A stretch of DNA of 64,000 bases from assembly GCF_040448305.1 (NCBI RefSeq), contig NZ_CP148752.1:558001-622000 (forward strand). Reading direction: 5' to 3'. Origin of the DNA: Pseudomonas fluorescens (lineage in GTDB: Bacteria > Pseudomonadota > Gammaproteobacteria > Pseudomonadales > Pseudomonadaceae). Below are positions 24,978-35,090 of this stretch, piece after piece. Position 1 is the stretch's first letter. Each line of letters opens with the position of its first letter. Made by a program: the position numbers and the translations under genes. The notes under the pieces were generated by a model. That model was not told where the DNA came from, did not search any database, and saw nothing but the letters and a program-made list of their open reading frames with translations.

Positions 24978-27605
24978 ATGGCCGATTGGCAGTCCCTCGA
25001 TCCCGAGGCCGCTCGTGAAGCGGAAAAATATGAAAACCCTATTCCTAGCCGCGAATTGATCCTTCAGCATCTTGCTGATCGAGGTTCGCCTGCTAACCGC
25101 GAGCAACTGGTCGAAGAGTTTGGTCTGACCACAGAAGACCAGATCGAAGCCCTGCGCCGCCGCCTGCGCGCCATGGAGCGCGATGCTCAACTCATCTATA
25201 CCCGTCGCGGCACTTATGCGCCGGTGGACAAGCTTGATCTGATCCTGGGTCGCATCAGCGGTCACCGCGACGGCTTCGGCTTCCTGGTGCCGGACGACGG
25301 CAGTGACGACCTGTTCATGAGCCCGGCGCAGATGCGCCTGGTGTTCGATGGTGACCGTGCCCTGGCCCGGGTATCCGGCCTGGACCGTCGTGGTCGTCGC
25401 GAAGGCATGATCGTCGAAGTGGTTTCCCGCGCTCACGAAACCATCGTCGGCCGCTACTTCGAAGAGGGCGGCATCGGTTTCGTGGTTGCCGACAATCCGA
25501 AGATCCAGCAGGAAGTGCTGGTGACCCCGGGTCGTAACGCCAACGCGCAGATCGGTCAGTTCGTCGAAGTGAAGATCACTCACTGGCCGACGCCACGCTT
25601 CCAGCCGCAAGGGGACGTGGTTGAAGTCGTGGGCAACTACATGGCGCCGGGCATGGAAATCGATGTCGCCCTGCGCACCTACGACATTCCTCACGTCTGG
25701 CCTGACGCCGTGCTCAAGGAAGCCGGCAAGCTCAAGCCGGAAGTCGAAGAGAAAGACAAAGAGAAGCGCATCGACTTGCGCCATTTGCCGTTCGTCACCA
25801 TCGACGGCGAAGATGCCCGCGACTTCGACGATGCGGTCTTCTGCGAAGCCCGTCCGGGCAAGCTGCGCCTGTTCTCGGGCGGCTGGAAGCTGTACGTGGC
25901 GATCGCCGACGTATCCAGCTACGTGAAGCTCGGTTCGGCGCTGGATGCCGAAGCGCAGGTTCGCGGCAACTCGGTGTACTTCCCCGAGCGCGTGATTCCG
26001 ATGCTGCCTGAGCAGCTGTCCAACGGTTTGTGCTCGCTTAACCCGCAAGTCGATCGCCTGGCCATGGTTTGCGAGATGACCATCTCCAAATCCGGCGAAA
26101 TGACCGACTACTGCTTCTACGAAGCGGTCATCCACTCCCATGCGCGTCTGACCTATAACAAGGTCAGTGCCATGCTGGAAACGCCGAAAGCCACCGAAGC
26201 TCGCAAGTTGCGTGGCGAGTACACCGATGTGGTGCCGCACCTCAAGCAGCTGTACTCGCTGTACAAGGTGTTGCTGGCGGCCCGTCACGTACGTGGCGCG
26301 ATCGATTTCGAAACTCAGGAAACCCGGATCATTTTCGGTACCGAGCGCAAGATCGCCGAAATTCGTCCGACCGTGCGCAACGATGCGCACAAGCTGATCG
26401 AGGAATGCATGCTGGCGGCCAACGTGGCCACCGCCGAATTCCTGAAAAAGCACGAAATCCCTGCGCTGTACCGCGTTCACGATGGCCCGCCACCGGAGCG
26501 TCTGGAAAAGCTGCGCGCGTTCCTCGGCGAGCTCGGCCTGTCCCTGCACAAAGGCAAGGACGGTCCGTCGCCGAAGGATTACCAGGCACTGCTGGCCGGT
26601 ATCAAGGATCGTCCGGATTTCCACCTGATCCAGACCGTCATGCTGCGTTCGTTGAGCCAGGCGGTGTACAGCGCCGACAACCAGGGCCACTTCGGCCTGA
26701 ATTACGAGGCGTACACCCACTTCACTTCGCCGATCCGCCGCTACCCGGACTTGCTCACGCACCGGGCGATTCGCAGTGTGATCCATTCGAAGCAGAACAC
26801 CCCGCACGTTCGCCGCGCAGGTGCGATGACCATTCCGAAAGCACGCATCTATCCGTACGACGAAGCGGCCCTGGAGCAACTCGGCGAGCAGTGCTCGATG
26901 AGCGAGCGCCGTGCCGACGAAGCGACCCGCGACGTGGTGAACTGGCTCAAGTGCGAGTTCATGAAAGATCGCGTGGGCGAATCGTTCCCGGGTGTGATCA
27001 CTGCCGTGACCGGTTTTGGTCTGTTCGTCGAGCTGACCGATATCTACGTCGAAGGCCTGGTGCACGTCACCGCGCTGCCGGGCGATTACTACCACTTCGA
27101 TCCTGTGCACCACCGCCTGGCCGGTGAGCGTACCGGTCGTAGCTTCCGCTTGGGCGACACCGTGGACGTGCGGGTCATGCGCGTCGACCTCGACGAACGC
27201 AAGATCGACTTCGAGATGGCCGAAAAAACCATCAGCGCGCCGATCGGCCGTAAAAAACGCGGCACCGAAAGCGCAGCACCTGCAGCGAAAGTCGAAGCAG
27301 AACCGGCCCCGGCGAAAACCGGTCGTCGTCCTGCCAAGGAAAAGGCTGTAGAAGCCTATCGCCCGAGCGATGCAGCGGCGAAGAACGCCGAAGTGCGCAA
27401 AAGTCGTGAAATGAAACAGGCGTTGCTCGCCGGTGCGAAAAGCGGCGGTAAAGCGGCGTCTGGGGGAAAGACCAGTCGGTCGACGCCTGACAAGGCCGTC
27501 GGCGGCAAGCCAGCCAAACCGAGCAAGCATCGTAAAGGTCCGCCAAAAGCGGGCTCGGCTCCAGCCAAGAGTGGCGGGGCGCGTAAACCTAAGGCCAAGC
27601 CATGA
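24978..27605 (+). CDS. rnr: Ribonuclease R
   Basis: 875 residues. 3'-5' exoribonuclease that degrades structured RNA and acts in tmRNA-linked quality control. N-terminal helix-turn-helix and cold-shock domains (about 20-240), RNB catalytic domain (about 255-590) with the Asp cluster in DGEDARDFDDAVF, S1 domain (about 640-725), then a Lys/Ala-rich tail (about 740-875) in a low-complexity stretch. The tail is the longest species-variable part. The next gene, rlmB, overlaps it by 4 bp. Confidence 0.97.
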   Translation: MADWQSLDPEAAREAEKYENPIPSRELILQHLADRGSPANREQLVEEFGLTTEDQIEALRRRLRAMERDAQLIYTRRGTYAPVDKLDLILGRISGHRDGFGFLVPDDGSDDLFMSPAQMRLVFDGDRALARVSGLDRRGRREGMIVEVVSRAHETIVGRYFEEGGIGFVVADNPKIQQEVLVTPGRNANAQIGQFVEVKITHWPTPRFQPQGDVVEVVGNYMAPGMEIDVALRTYDIPHVWPDAVLKEAGKLKPEVEEKDKEKRIDLRHLPFVTIDGEDARDFDDAVFCEARPGKLRLFSGGWKLYVAIADVSSYVKLGSALDAEAQVRGNSVYFPERVIPMLPEQLSNGLCSLNPQVDRLAMVCEMTISKSGEMTDYCFYEAVIHSHARLTYNKVSAMLETPKATEARKLRGEYTDVVPHLKQLYSLYKVLLAARHVRGAIDFETQETRIIFGTERKIAEIRPTVRNDAHKLIEECMLAANVATAEFLKKHEIPALYRVHDGPPPERLEKLRAFLGELGLSLHKGKDGPSPKDYQALLAGIKDRPDFHLIQTVMLRSLSQAVYSADNQGHFGLNYEAYTHFTSPIRRYPDLLTHRAIRSVIHSKQNTPHVRRAGAMTIPKARIYPYDEAALEQLGEQCSMSERRADEATRDVVNWLKCEFMKDRVGESFPGVITAVTGFGLFVELTDIYVEGLVHVTALPGDYYHFDPVHHRLAGERTGRSFRLGDTVDVRVMRVDLDERKIDFEMAEKTISAPIGRKKRGTESAAPAAKVEAEPAPAKTGRRPAKEKAVEAYRPSDAAAKNAEVRKSREMKQALLAGAKSGGKAASGGKTSRSTPDKAVGGKPAKPSKHRKGPPKAGSAPAKSGGARKPKAKP

Positions 27606-28369
27606 GTCAGTTGGAAAAGATCTACGGCGTACATGCTGTAGAAGCGTTGTTGCGTCACCACCCGAAACGCGTCAAGCAGATCTGGTTGGCCGAAGGTCGC
27701 AATGACCCTCGGGTCCAGACGCTGATCGAGCTGGCCAACGAAAACCGGGTCCAGGTCGGCCAGGCCGAGCGCCGCGAAATGGACGCCTGGGTTGAAGGCG
27801 TGCACCAGGGTGTGGTCGCGGACGTGAGTCCGAGCCAGGTCTGGGGCGAGGCGATGCTCGACGAGCTGCTCGATCGCACCGACGGCGCGCCGTTGTTGCT
27901 GGTGCTCGATGGCGTGACCGATCCGCACAACCTCGGCGCCTGCCTGCGTTCCGCCGATGCGGCGGGTGCGCTAGCAGTGATCGTGCCGAAGGACAAGTCA
28001 GCGACCCTGACTCCGGTTGTACGAAAAATCGCCTGCGGTGCGGCGGAAGTGATTCCGCTGGTTGCCGTGACCAACCTGGCGCGCACCTTGGAGAAACTCC
28101 AGCAGCGCGGCTTGTGGGTTGTCGGTACGGCCGGTGAAGCTGAGGTCAGCCTGTATGACCAGGACCTGACCGGCCCGACCATCCTGATCATGGGCGCCGA
28201 AGGCAAGGGCATGCGTCGCCTGACCCGCGAGCATTGCGACTACCTGGTGAACCTGCCGATGGCCGGTAGCGTCAGCAGTCTCAACGTTTCCGTAGCGACG
28301 GGTGTATGCCTGTTCGAAGCGCAGCGTCAGCGCAGTGTCAAAGCCAAGGCTGCTGCCAAGAAGTCCTGA
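27602..28369 (+). CDS. rlmB: 23S rRNA (guanosine(2251)-2'-O)-methyltransferase RlmB
   Basis: 255 residues. SPOUT/SpoU-family methyltransferase acting on G2251 in the ribosomal P loop. N-terminal substrate-binding domain (about 1-80), then the trefoil-knot domain with DGVTDPHNLGACLRSADAAG, GAEGKGMRRLT and NLPMAGSVSSLNVSVA. ATGA overlap with rnr (27602-27605) indicates co-transcription, as in other gammaproteobacteria. Confidence 0.97.
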   Translation: MSQLEKIYGVHAVEALLRHHPKRVKQIWLAEGRNDPRVQTLIELANENRVQVGQAERREMDAWVEGVHQGVVADVSPSQVWGEAMLDELLDRTDGAPLLLVLDGVTDPHNLGACLRSADAAGALAVIVPKDKSATLTPVVRKIACGAAEVIPLVAVTNLARTLEKLQQRGLWVVGTAGEAEVSLYDQDLTGPTILIMGAEGKGMRRLTREHCDYLVNLPMAGSVSSLNVSVATGVCLFEAQRQRSVKAKAAAKKS

Positions 28370-28380
28370 TCCAGTTGCAG

Positions 28381-28477
28381 TCCCTGTGGGAGCGGGCTTG
28401 CTCGCGAAAGCGGAGTAACATTCAGCAAAGATGTTGAATGTCGTACCGCATTCGCGAGCAAGCCCGCTCCCACAGTG
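28381..28477. repeat. REP doublet, locus 4
   Basis: Inverted copies (CTGTGGGAGCGGGCTTGCTC at about 28384 and its complement ending near 28475), about 40 nt apart, between rlmB and the rpsF promoter. GGGCTTGC class. Confidence 0.85.
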
Positions 28478-28527
28478 TTGTGTGGTGTGGCATGAGTTGG
28501 TGGCTGTTCAAATAATCACCAATTACC

Positions 28528-28556
28528 TTGCGCCTCCCTCGCCCCTTCTCTACAAT
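28528..28556 (+). promoter_or_regulatory. Probable sigma-70 promoter of the rpsF operon
   Basis: -35 TTGCGC, 17-bp spacer, -10 TACAAT. The start site would fall near 28563, giving a leader of about 110 nt before rpsF. Confidence 0.6.
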
Positions 28557-28628
28557 TGCGCCCCTTGCTGTGATGGCAGGCACCAACGTGTCTAGCGTCC
28601 GCAAGTCCATAAGTGTCATTCACTCCTT

Positions 28629-28653
28629 GTCTGACCGCTTTTGAGCGGCAGGC
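28629..28653 (+). promoter_or_regulatory. Leader hairpin before rpsF, candidate S6:S18 autoregulatory element
   Basis: GTCTG..CAGGC outer stem with a CCGC/GCGG inner stem and TTTTGA loop. A hairpin with an exposed CCG is the known target of the S6:S18 complex in many rpsF-rpsR leaders. I only see the hairpin and CCG here; the match to the full motif is not established. Confidence 0.35.
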
Positions 28654-28674
28654 TACAACCCGTAAGGAGCATTC

Positions 28675-29097
28675 ATGCGTCATTACGAAATCATCTTTTT
28701 GGTCCACCCGGATCAAAGCGAGCAAGTCGGCGGCATGGTTGAGCGTTACACCAAGCTGATCGAAGAAGACGGCGGCAAAATCCACCGTCTGGAAGATTGG
28801 GGCCGTCGTCAACTGGCCTACGCAATCAACAATGTTCACAAGGCTCACTACGTGATGCTGAACGTTGAGTGCACTGGCAAGGCCCTGGCCGAGCTGGAAG
28901 ACAACTTCCGCTACAACGATGCAGTGATCCGTAACCTGGTCATCCGTCGCGACGAAGCCGTTACCGGCCAGTCCGAGATGCTCAAGGCTGAAGAAAACCG
29001 CAGTGAGCGCCGTGAGCGTCGCGACCGTCCTGAGCACGAAGGCGCTGAAAGCGCTGATAGTGATGACAGCGACAACAGCGATAACGCTGACGAGTAA
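28675..29097 (+). CDS. rpsF: 30S ribosomal protein S6
   Basis: 140 residues. Start MRHYEIIFLVHPDQSEQV is typical S6, preceded by TAAGGAG. Residues 1-98 form the S6 fold; from about 100 a charged tail begins with Arg/Glu and ends in a Ser/Asp/Asn run. Acidic S6 tails are modified by RimK glutamate ligase in pseudomonads. First gene of rpsF-rpsR-(membrane protein)-rplI. Confidence 0.98.
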   Translation: MRHYEIIFLVHPDQSEQVGGMVERYTKLIEEDGGKIHRLEDWGRRQLAYAINNVHKAHYVMLNVECTGKALAELEDNFRYNDAVIRNLVIRRDEAVTGQSEMLKAEENRSERRERRDRPEHEGAESADSDDSDNSDNADE

Positions 29098-29125
29098 TCC
29101 ACGGACCTTTTAAGGAGCCAATTAC

Positions 29126-29356
29126 ATGGCACGTTTCTTCCGTCGTCGTAAATTCTGCCGCTTCACCGCTGAAGACGTGAAAGAGATCGATTACAAAGAT
29201 CTCAACACTCTGAAAGCCTACGTATCCGAGACCGGCAAAATCGTTCCAAGCCGCATCACCGGTACCAAAGCTCGTTATCAGCGTCAGCTGGCCACCGCTA
29301 TCAAGCGCGCCCGCTTCCTGGCCCTGCTGGCCTACACCGACAGCCACGGCCGCTGA
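29126..29356 (+). CDS. rpsR: 30S ribosomal protein S18
   Basis: 76 residues, complete. [12 protein letters not shown]-terminus, [18 protein letters not shown] core and basic [15 protein letters not shown] end are diagnostic. Follows rpsF by 28 bp with AAGGAG before the ATG. S18 pairs with S6 on the 30S platform. Confidence 0.98.
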
Positions 29357-29392
29357 GACCGGGCAGTCGACACGTAGCAAAGGATTGAATGC

Positions 29393-30286
29393 ATGCGGGC
29401 CATAGCTGAGTTCATCATGCGCGGCCGTGTGCAGGCCACTCTGGTAGTGGCTGGATGCGCGGCGATGCCGTTGTTGTATTGGTTGGGTGCTGCCGCCGGA
29501 TGCCTTGTGCTCTTGCGGCGCGGATTGAGGGACGCCCTGGGCGTTCTTGCTCTGGGACTGCTGCCGGCATTGGCCTGGTGGCTTTACTCCGACGACCCAC
29601 GGGCACTTCTGGTGCTGCTGGGGTCTGCGAGCCTTGCGTTGGTTTTGCGCGCAAGCGAGTCCTGGAACCGCGTGCTGCTGGTCAGCATAGCGATGGGAGT
29701 GGTGTTTTCAGTGGTGTTGGGGACAGCTTTTGCTCCCCAGATCGAGATGCTGGCGCAGGCTTTGATCAAAGTCATGCCGTCGCTACTCGGTGATGTCTAC
29801 CAGAAGTTGTCGGTAGACGAACAAGCGCGTTTCGCGTCCCTGATTGCACCGGTCCTGACCGGCCTGATTGCGGCGTTGTTGCAAATCGTCAGCTTGCTGA
29901 GCCTGCTTGTCGGGCGCTACTGGCAGGCGTTGTTGTACAACCCGGGCGGTTTTGGTCGCGAGTTTCGCGCCATCCGCATCCCGCTGTTGCCGGCGATGTT
30001 GCTGCTGGCGTGCATGCTTCTGGGGCCGAACATCGGTCCTCAGATGGCCATGTTGACGCCGTTGTGCAGTGTACCGCTGGTGTTCGCCGGGCTGGCCCTG
30101 ATTCACGGGCTGGTGGCGCAGAAGCGACTGGCCAGGTTCTGGCTGGTGGGGTTGTACGTGACGCTGTTGCTGTTCATGCAACTGATCTATCCGTTGCTGG
30201 TGGTCCTGGCCATCGTCGACAGCCTGATTGATTTTCGCGGTCGTTCGGCACCGAAAGATGCCGATAACGCGAACGGTGAAGGTTAA
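29393..30286 (+). CDS. Conserved membrane protein of the S6-S18-L9 operon (DUF2232/YybS-like)
   Basis: 297 residues with about eight hydrophobic segments and a short polar C-terminus (RSAPKDADNANGEG). The same position between rpsR and rplI is occupied by a predicted membrane protein in P. aeruginosa (PA4933). No catalytic motif is visible and the function is unknown. It begins 36 bp after rpsR and ends 19 bp before rplI, so it is co-transcribed with ribosomal proteins. Confidence 0.85.
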   Translation: MRAIAEFIMRGRVQATLVVAGCAAMPLLYWLGAAAGCLVLLRRGLRDALGVLALGLLPALAWWLYSDDPRALLVLLGSASLALVLRASESWNRVLLVSIAMGVVFSVVLGTAFAPQIEMLAQALIKVMPSLLGDVYQKLSVDEQARFASLIAPVLTGLIAALLQIVSLLSLLVGRYWQALLYNPGGFGREFRAIRIPLLPAMLLLACMLLGPNIGPQMAMLTPLCSVPLVFAGLALIHGLVAQKRLARFWLVGLYVTLLLFMQLIYPLLVVLAIVDSLIDFRGRSAPKDADNANGEG

Positions 30287-30305
30287 AAGTTAAGAGGATT
30301 TTCAC

Positions 30306-30752
30306 ATGCAACTGATCCTTCTGGAAAAAGTCACCAACCTGGGCAACCTGGGTGACAAAGTGAACGTTAAGGCTGGTTACGGTCGTAACTACCTGCTGCC
30401 TTACGGCAAAGCTACCGCTGCGACCCCAGCCAACCTGGCTGCGTTCGAAGAGCGTCGTGCTGAGCTGGAAAAAGCAGCAGCAGATCGTAAATCGTCGGCT
30501 GAAAGCCGCGCTGCCCAACTGGCCGAGCTGGAAGTGACCATCACTGCCACCGCTGGCGACGAAGGCAAGCTGTTCGGTTCGATCGGTACTCACGACATCG
30601 CTGACGCACTGACCGCCTCCGGCGTTGAAGTGCAGAAGAGCGAAGTTCGTCTGCCGAACGGCACCATCCGCAACGTAGGCGAATTCGACGTAGCCGTGCA
30701 CCTGCACGCCGAAGTTGAAGCCACCGTACGCGTTGTCGTGGTAGCAGCTTAA
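30306..30752 (+). CDS. rplI: 50S ribosomal protein L9
   Basis: 148 residues. N-terminal domain MQLILLEKVTNLGNLGDKVNVKAGYGRNYLLP, long connecting helix (about 42-75, Ala/Glu/Lys-rich) and C-terminal domain (TATAGDEGKLFGSIGTHDIADAL). Preceded by AGAGGA. Last gene of the operon, ended by a strong terminator. Confidence 0.98.
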   Translation: MQLILLEKVTNLGNLGDKVNVKAGYGRNYLLPYGKATAATPANLAAFEERRAELEKAAADRKSSAESRAAQLAELEVTITATAGDEGKLFGSIGTHDIADALTASGVEVQKSEVRLPNGTIRNVGEFDVAVHLHAEVEATVRVVVVAA

Positions 30753-30797
30753 GCAGCACTTGTCGGCTGGCACCCTCGGGTGCTTGCCGGTAACATC

Positions 30798-30836
30798 GGG
30801 CACGATCCTGTTTACAGGTCGTGCCCTTTGTCTTTC
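30798..30836 (+). terminator. Terminator after rplI
   Basis: GGGCACGA / TCGTGCCC stem enclosing a second stem CCTGT/ACAGG, followed by TTTGTCTTTCT. Confidence 0.8.
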
Positions 30837-30860
30837 TGATTCCTCCAATTTCAAGTGGCC

Positions 30861-32258
30861 ATGAACGATATCTCCGCTCCTGAGCAATACGATCTGCAAA
30901 CCGCCGCGCTGAAAGTGCCGCCGCATTCCATCGAAGCCGAACAGGCTGTACTCGGTGGTCTGATGCTGGACAACAACGCATGGGAGCGTGTGCTCGATCA
31001 AGTCTCCGACGGCGATTTCTATCGACATGACCACCGCCTGATCTTCCGTGCGATCGCCAAACTGGCCGATCAGAACTCCCCGATTGACGTCGTGACCCTT
31101 GCCGAACAACTGGACAAGGAAGGTCAGACGTCTCAGGTGGGTGGCCTCGGTTACCTTGGCGAACTGGCGAAAAACACGCCGTCCGTCGCCAACATCAAGG
31201 CTTATGCGCAGATCGTCCGTCAGCGCGCGACGTTGCGCCAACTGATCGGCATCAGCACCGAGATCGCCGACAGCGCCTTCAACCCGGAAGGTCGCACTGC
31301 CGAGGAGATCCTCGACGAAGCGGAACGCCAGATCTTCGCGATTGCCGAGGCCCGGCCGAAAACCGGTGGCCCGGTGGGTGTGAATGATTTGCTGACCAAG
31401 GCCATCGATCGCATCGACACGCTGTTCAACACTGACAACGCCATTACCGGCCTGTCCACTGGCTACACCGACCTTGATGAAAAGACCAGCGGCCTGCAGC
31501 CGGCTGACTTGATCATCGTCGCCGGTCGTCCGTCGATGGGTAAAACCACCTTCGCGATGAACCTGGTGGAAAACGCCGTACTGCGTAGCGACAAGGCTGT
31601 TCTGGTGTATTCCCTCGAGATGCCAGGCGAATCGCTGATCATGCGTATGCTGTCGTCCCTCGGTCGGATCGATCAGACCAAGGTGCGTTCCGGTCAGTTG
31701 GAAGATGACGACTGGCCGCGCCTGACCTCGGCGGTGAACCTGCTCAATGACCGCAAGCTGTTCATCGACGACACCGCCGGTATCAGCCCGTCGGAAATGC
31801 GTGCGCGCACCCGGCGTCTGGCGCGTGAGCACGGTGAGATCGGCCTGATCATGATCGACTACCTTCAGTTGATGCAGATTCCAGGTTCCGGCGGCGACAA
31901 CCGAACCAACGAGATTTCTGAAATCTCGCGTTCCTTGAAAGCCTTGGCCAAGGAGTTCAACTGCCCGGTGGTGGCGCTGTCCCAGCTCAACCGCTCCCTC
32001 GAGCAGCGGCCGAACAAACGGCCGATCAACTCCGACCTCCGGGAATCCGGAGCGATCGAGCAGGACGCCGACGTGATCATGTTCGTTTACCGCGACGAGG
32101 TGTATCACCCGGAAACCGAGCACAAAGGCATCGCCGAAATCATCATCGGCAAGCAGCGGAACGGGCCGATCGGCTTTATCCGCCTGGCGTTCATCGGCAA
32201 GTACACTCGCTTCGAGAACCTGGCGCCGGGTAGCTATAACTTCGACGACGACGAGTAA
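30861..32258 (+). CDS. dnaB: Replicative DNA helicase DnaB
   Basis: 465 residues. N-terminal DnaB domain (about 20-125), linker helix, then the RecA-like ATPase domain with Walker A GRPSMGKTTFAMN (about 218-230) and Walker B LIMIDYLQLM. Start MNDISAPEQYDLQ at 30861; a GTG six bases upstream is a weaker choice. No Shine-Dalgarno sequence is obvious. No intein or insertion is seen. Confidence 0.97.
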   Translation: MNDISAPEQYDLQTAALKVPPHSIEAEQAVLGGLMLDNNAWERVLDQVSDGDFYRHDHRLIFRAIAKLADQNSPIDVVTLAEQLDKEGQTSQVGGLGYLGELAKNTPSVANIKAYAQIVRQRATLRQLIGISTEIADSAFNPEGRTAEEILDEAERQIFAIAEARPKTGGPVGVNDLLTKAIDRIDTLFNTDNAITGLSTGYTDLDEKTSGLQPADLIIVAGRPSMGKTTFAMNLVENAVLRSDKAVLVYSLEMPGESLIMRMLSSLGRIDQTKVRSGQLEDDDWPRLTSAVNLLNDRKLFIDDTAGISPSEMRARTRRLAREHGEIGLIMIDYLQLMQIPGSGGDNRTNEISEISRSLKALAKEFNCPVVALSQLNRSLEQRPNKRPINSDLRESGAIEQDADVIMFVYRDEVYHPETEHKGIAEIIIGKQRNGPIGFIRLAFIGKYTRFENLAPGSYNFDDDE

Positions 32259-32279
32259 GTTGTAGCGACTGTGCGGGCC

Positions 32280-32346
32280 TCTTCGCGAGCAGGCTCGCTC
32301 CCACAGGAATTGCATTGAACCTGTGGGAGCGAGCCTGCTCGCGAAT
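32280..32346. repeat. REP doublet, locus 5
   Basis: CTTCGCGAGCAGGCTCGCTC at 32281 and its inverted partner ending near 32346, about 12 nt apart. GCCTGC class, between dnaB and ygiQ. Confidence 0.85.
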
Positions 32347-32447
32347 GGGGTTCCACCAATTTCCGACCATAGCCGTCGGAATTGGTCAAAATTTGTGCTA
32401 TATTCCGCGCCCGCGAAATTCAATGAAAGCCAACACCGGTTATCGAC

Positions 32448-34751
<2,304 letters not shown>

Positions 34752-34768
34752 GCCGCGCTTGAGCTGAA

Positions 34769-34798
34769 CAGAACGCCAACCTTCGGGTTGGCGTTCTG
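34769..34798 (+). terminator. Hairpin terminator after ygiQ
   Basis: Perfect 13-bp stem CAGAACGCCAACC / GGTTGGCGTTCTG closed by a TTCG tetraloop. The U-run is weak, but the stem is very stable. Confidence 0.7.
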
Positions 34799-34833
34799 CA
34801 TTCAAGGCTTGAAAAATGTACTGGAGCTGCTGG

Positions 34834-34907
34834 CCTCATCGCGAGCAGGCTCACTCCTACAATGAAATGCATTCCCCCTGTAGGAGCGAGCCTGCTTGCG
34901 AAGAGGC
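34834..34907. repeat. REP doublet, locus 6 (diverged)
   Basis: Copies GCGAGCAGGCTCACTCCTAC and GTAGGAGCGAGCCTGCTTGC, inverted, each with a base change from the usual sequence (CTCACTCC, TGCTTGCG). The remainder of 34908-35090 holds a short perfect inverted repeat CCAACCAA-TTT-TTGGTTGG at 34916-34934 and the start region of the next gene. Confidence 0.8.
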
Positions 34908-35090
34908 CGGAACTACCAACCAATTTTTGGTTGGTCGCCACATTTACGTGCACCTACGCCAAACCATTTTCCTGCATCGCCCGATTTTGGTGCTGTACTG
35001 CCTCAAGCAATCAAAGAAAGCGCCAGCACTGCTGGATGGCATAAGTCTTGCGCGCTTTCCCATACGCTTAAGGCTCGCAGGAGGCACGCC

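Noticed and set aside
24975..27530. Long minus-strand frame opposite rnr
   Set aside because: Mirror of the real rnr frame in GC-rich DNA; no family motifs; rnr itself is unambiguous.
34916..34934. Small perfect inverted repeat CCAACCAA-TTT-TTGGTTGG as a terminator
   Set aside because: No U-run and already past the ygiQ terminator; may be chance or a minor regulator site.
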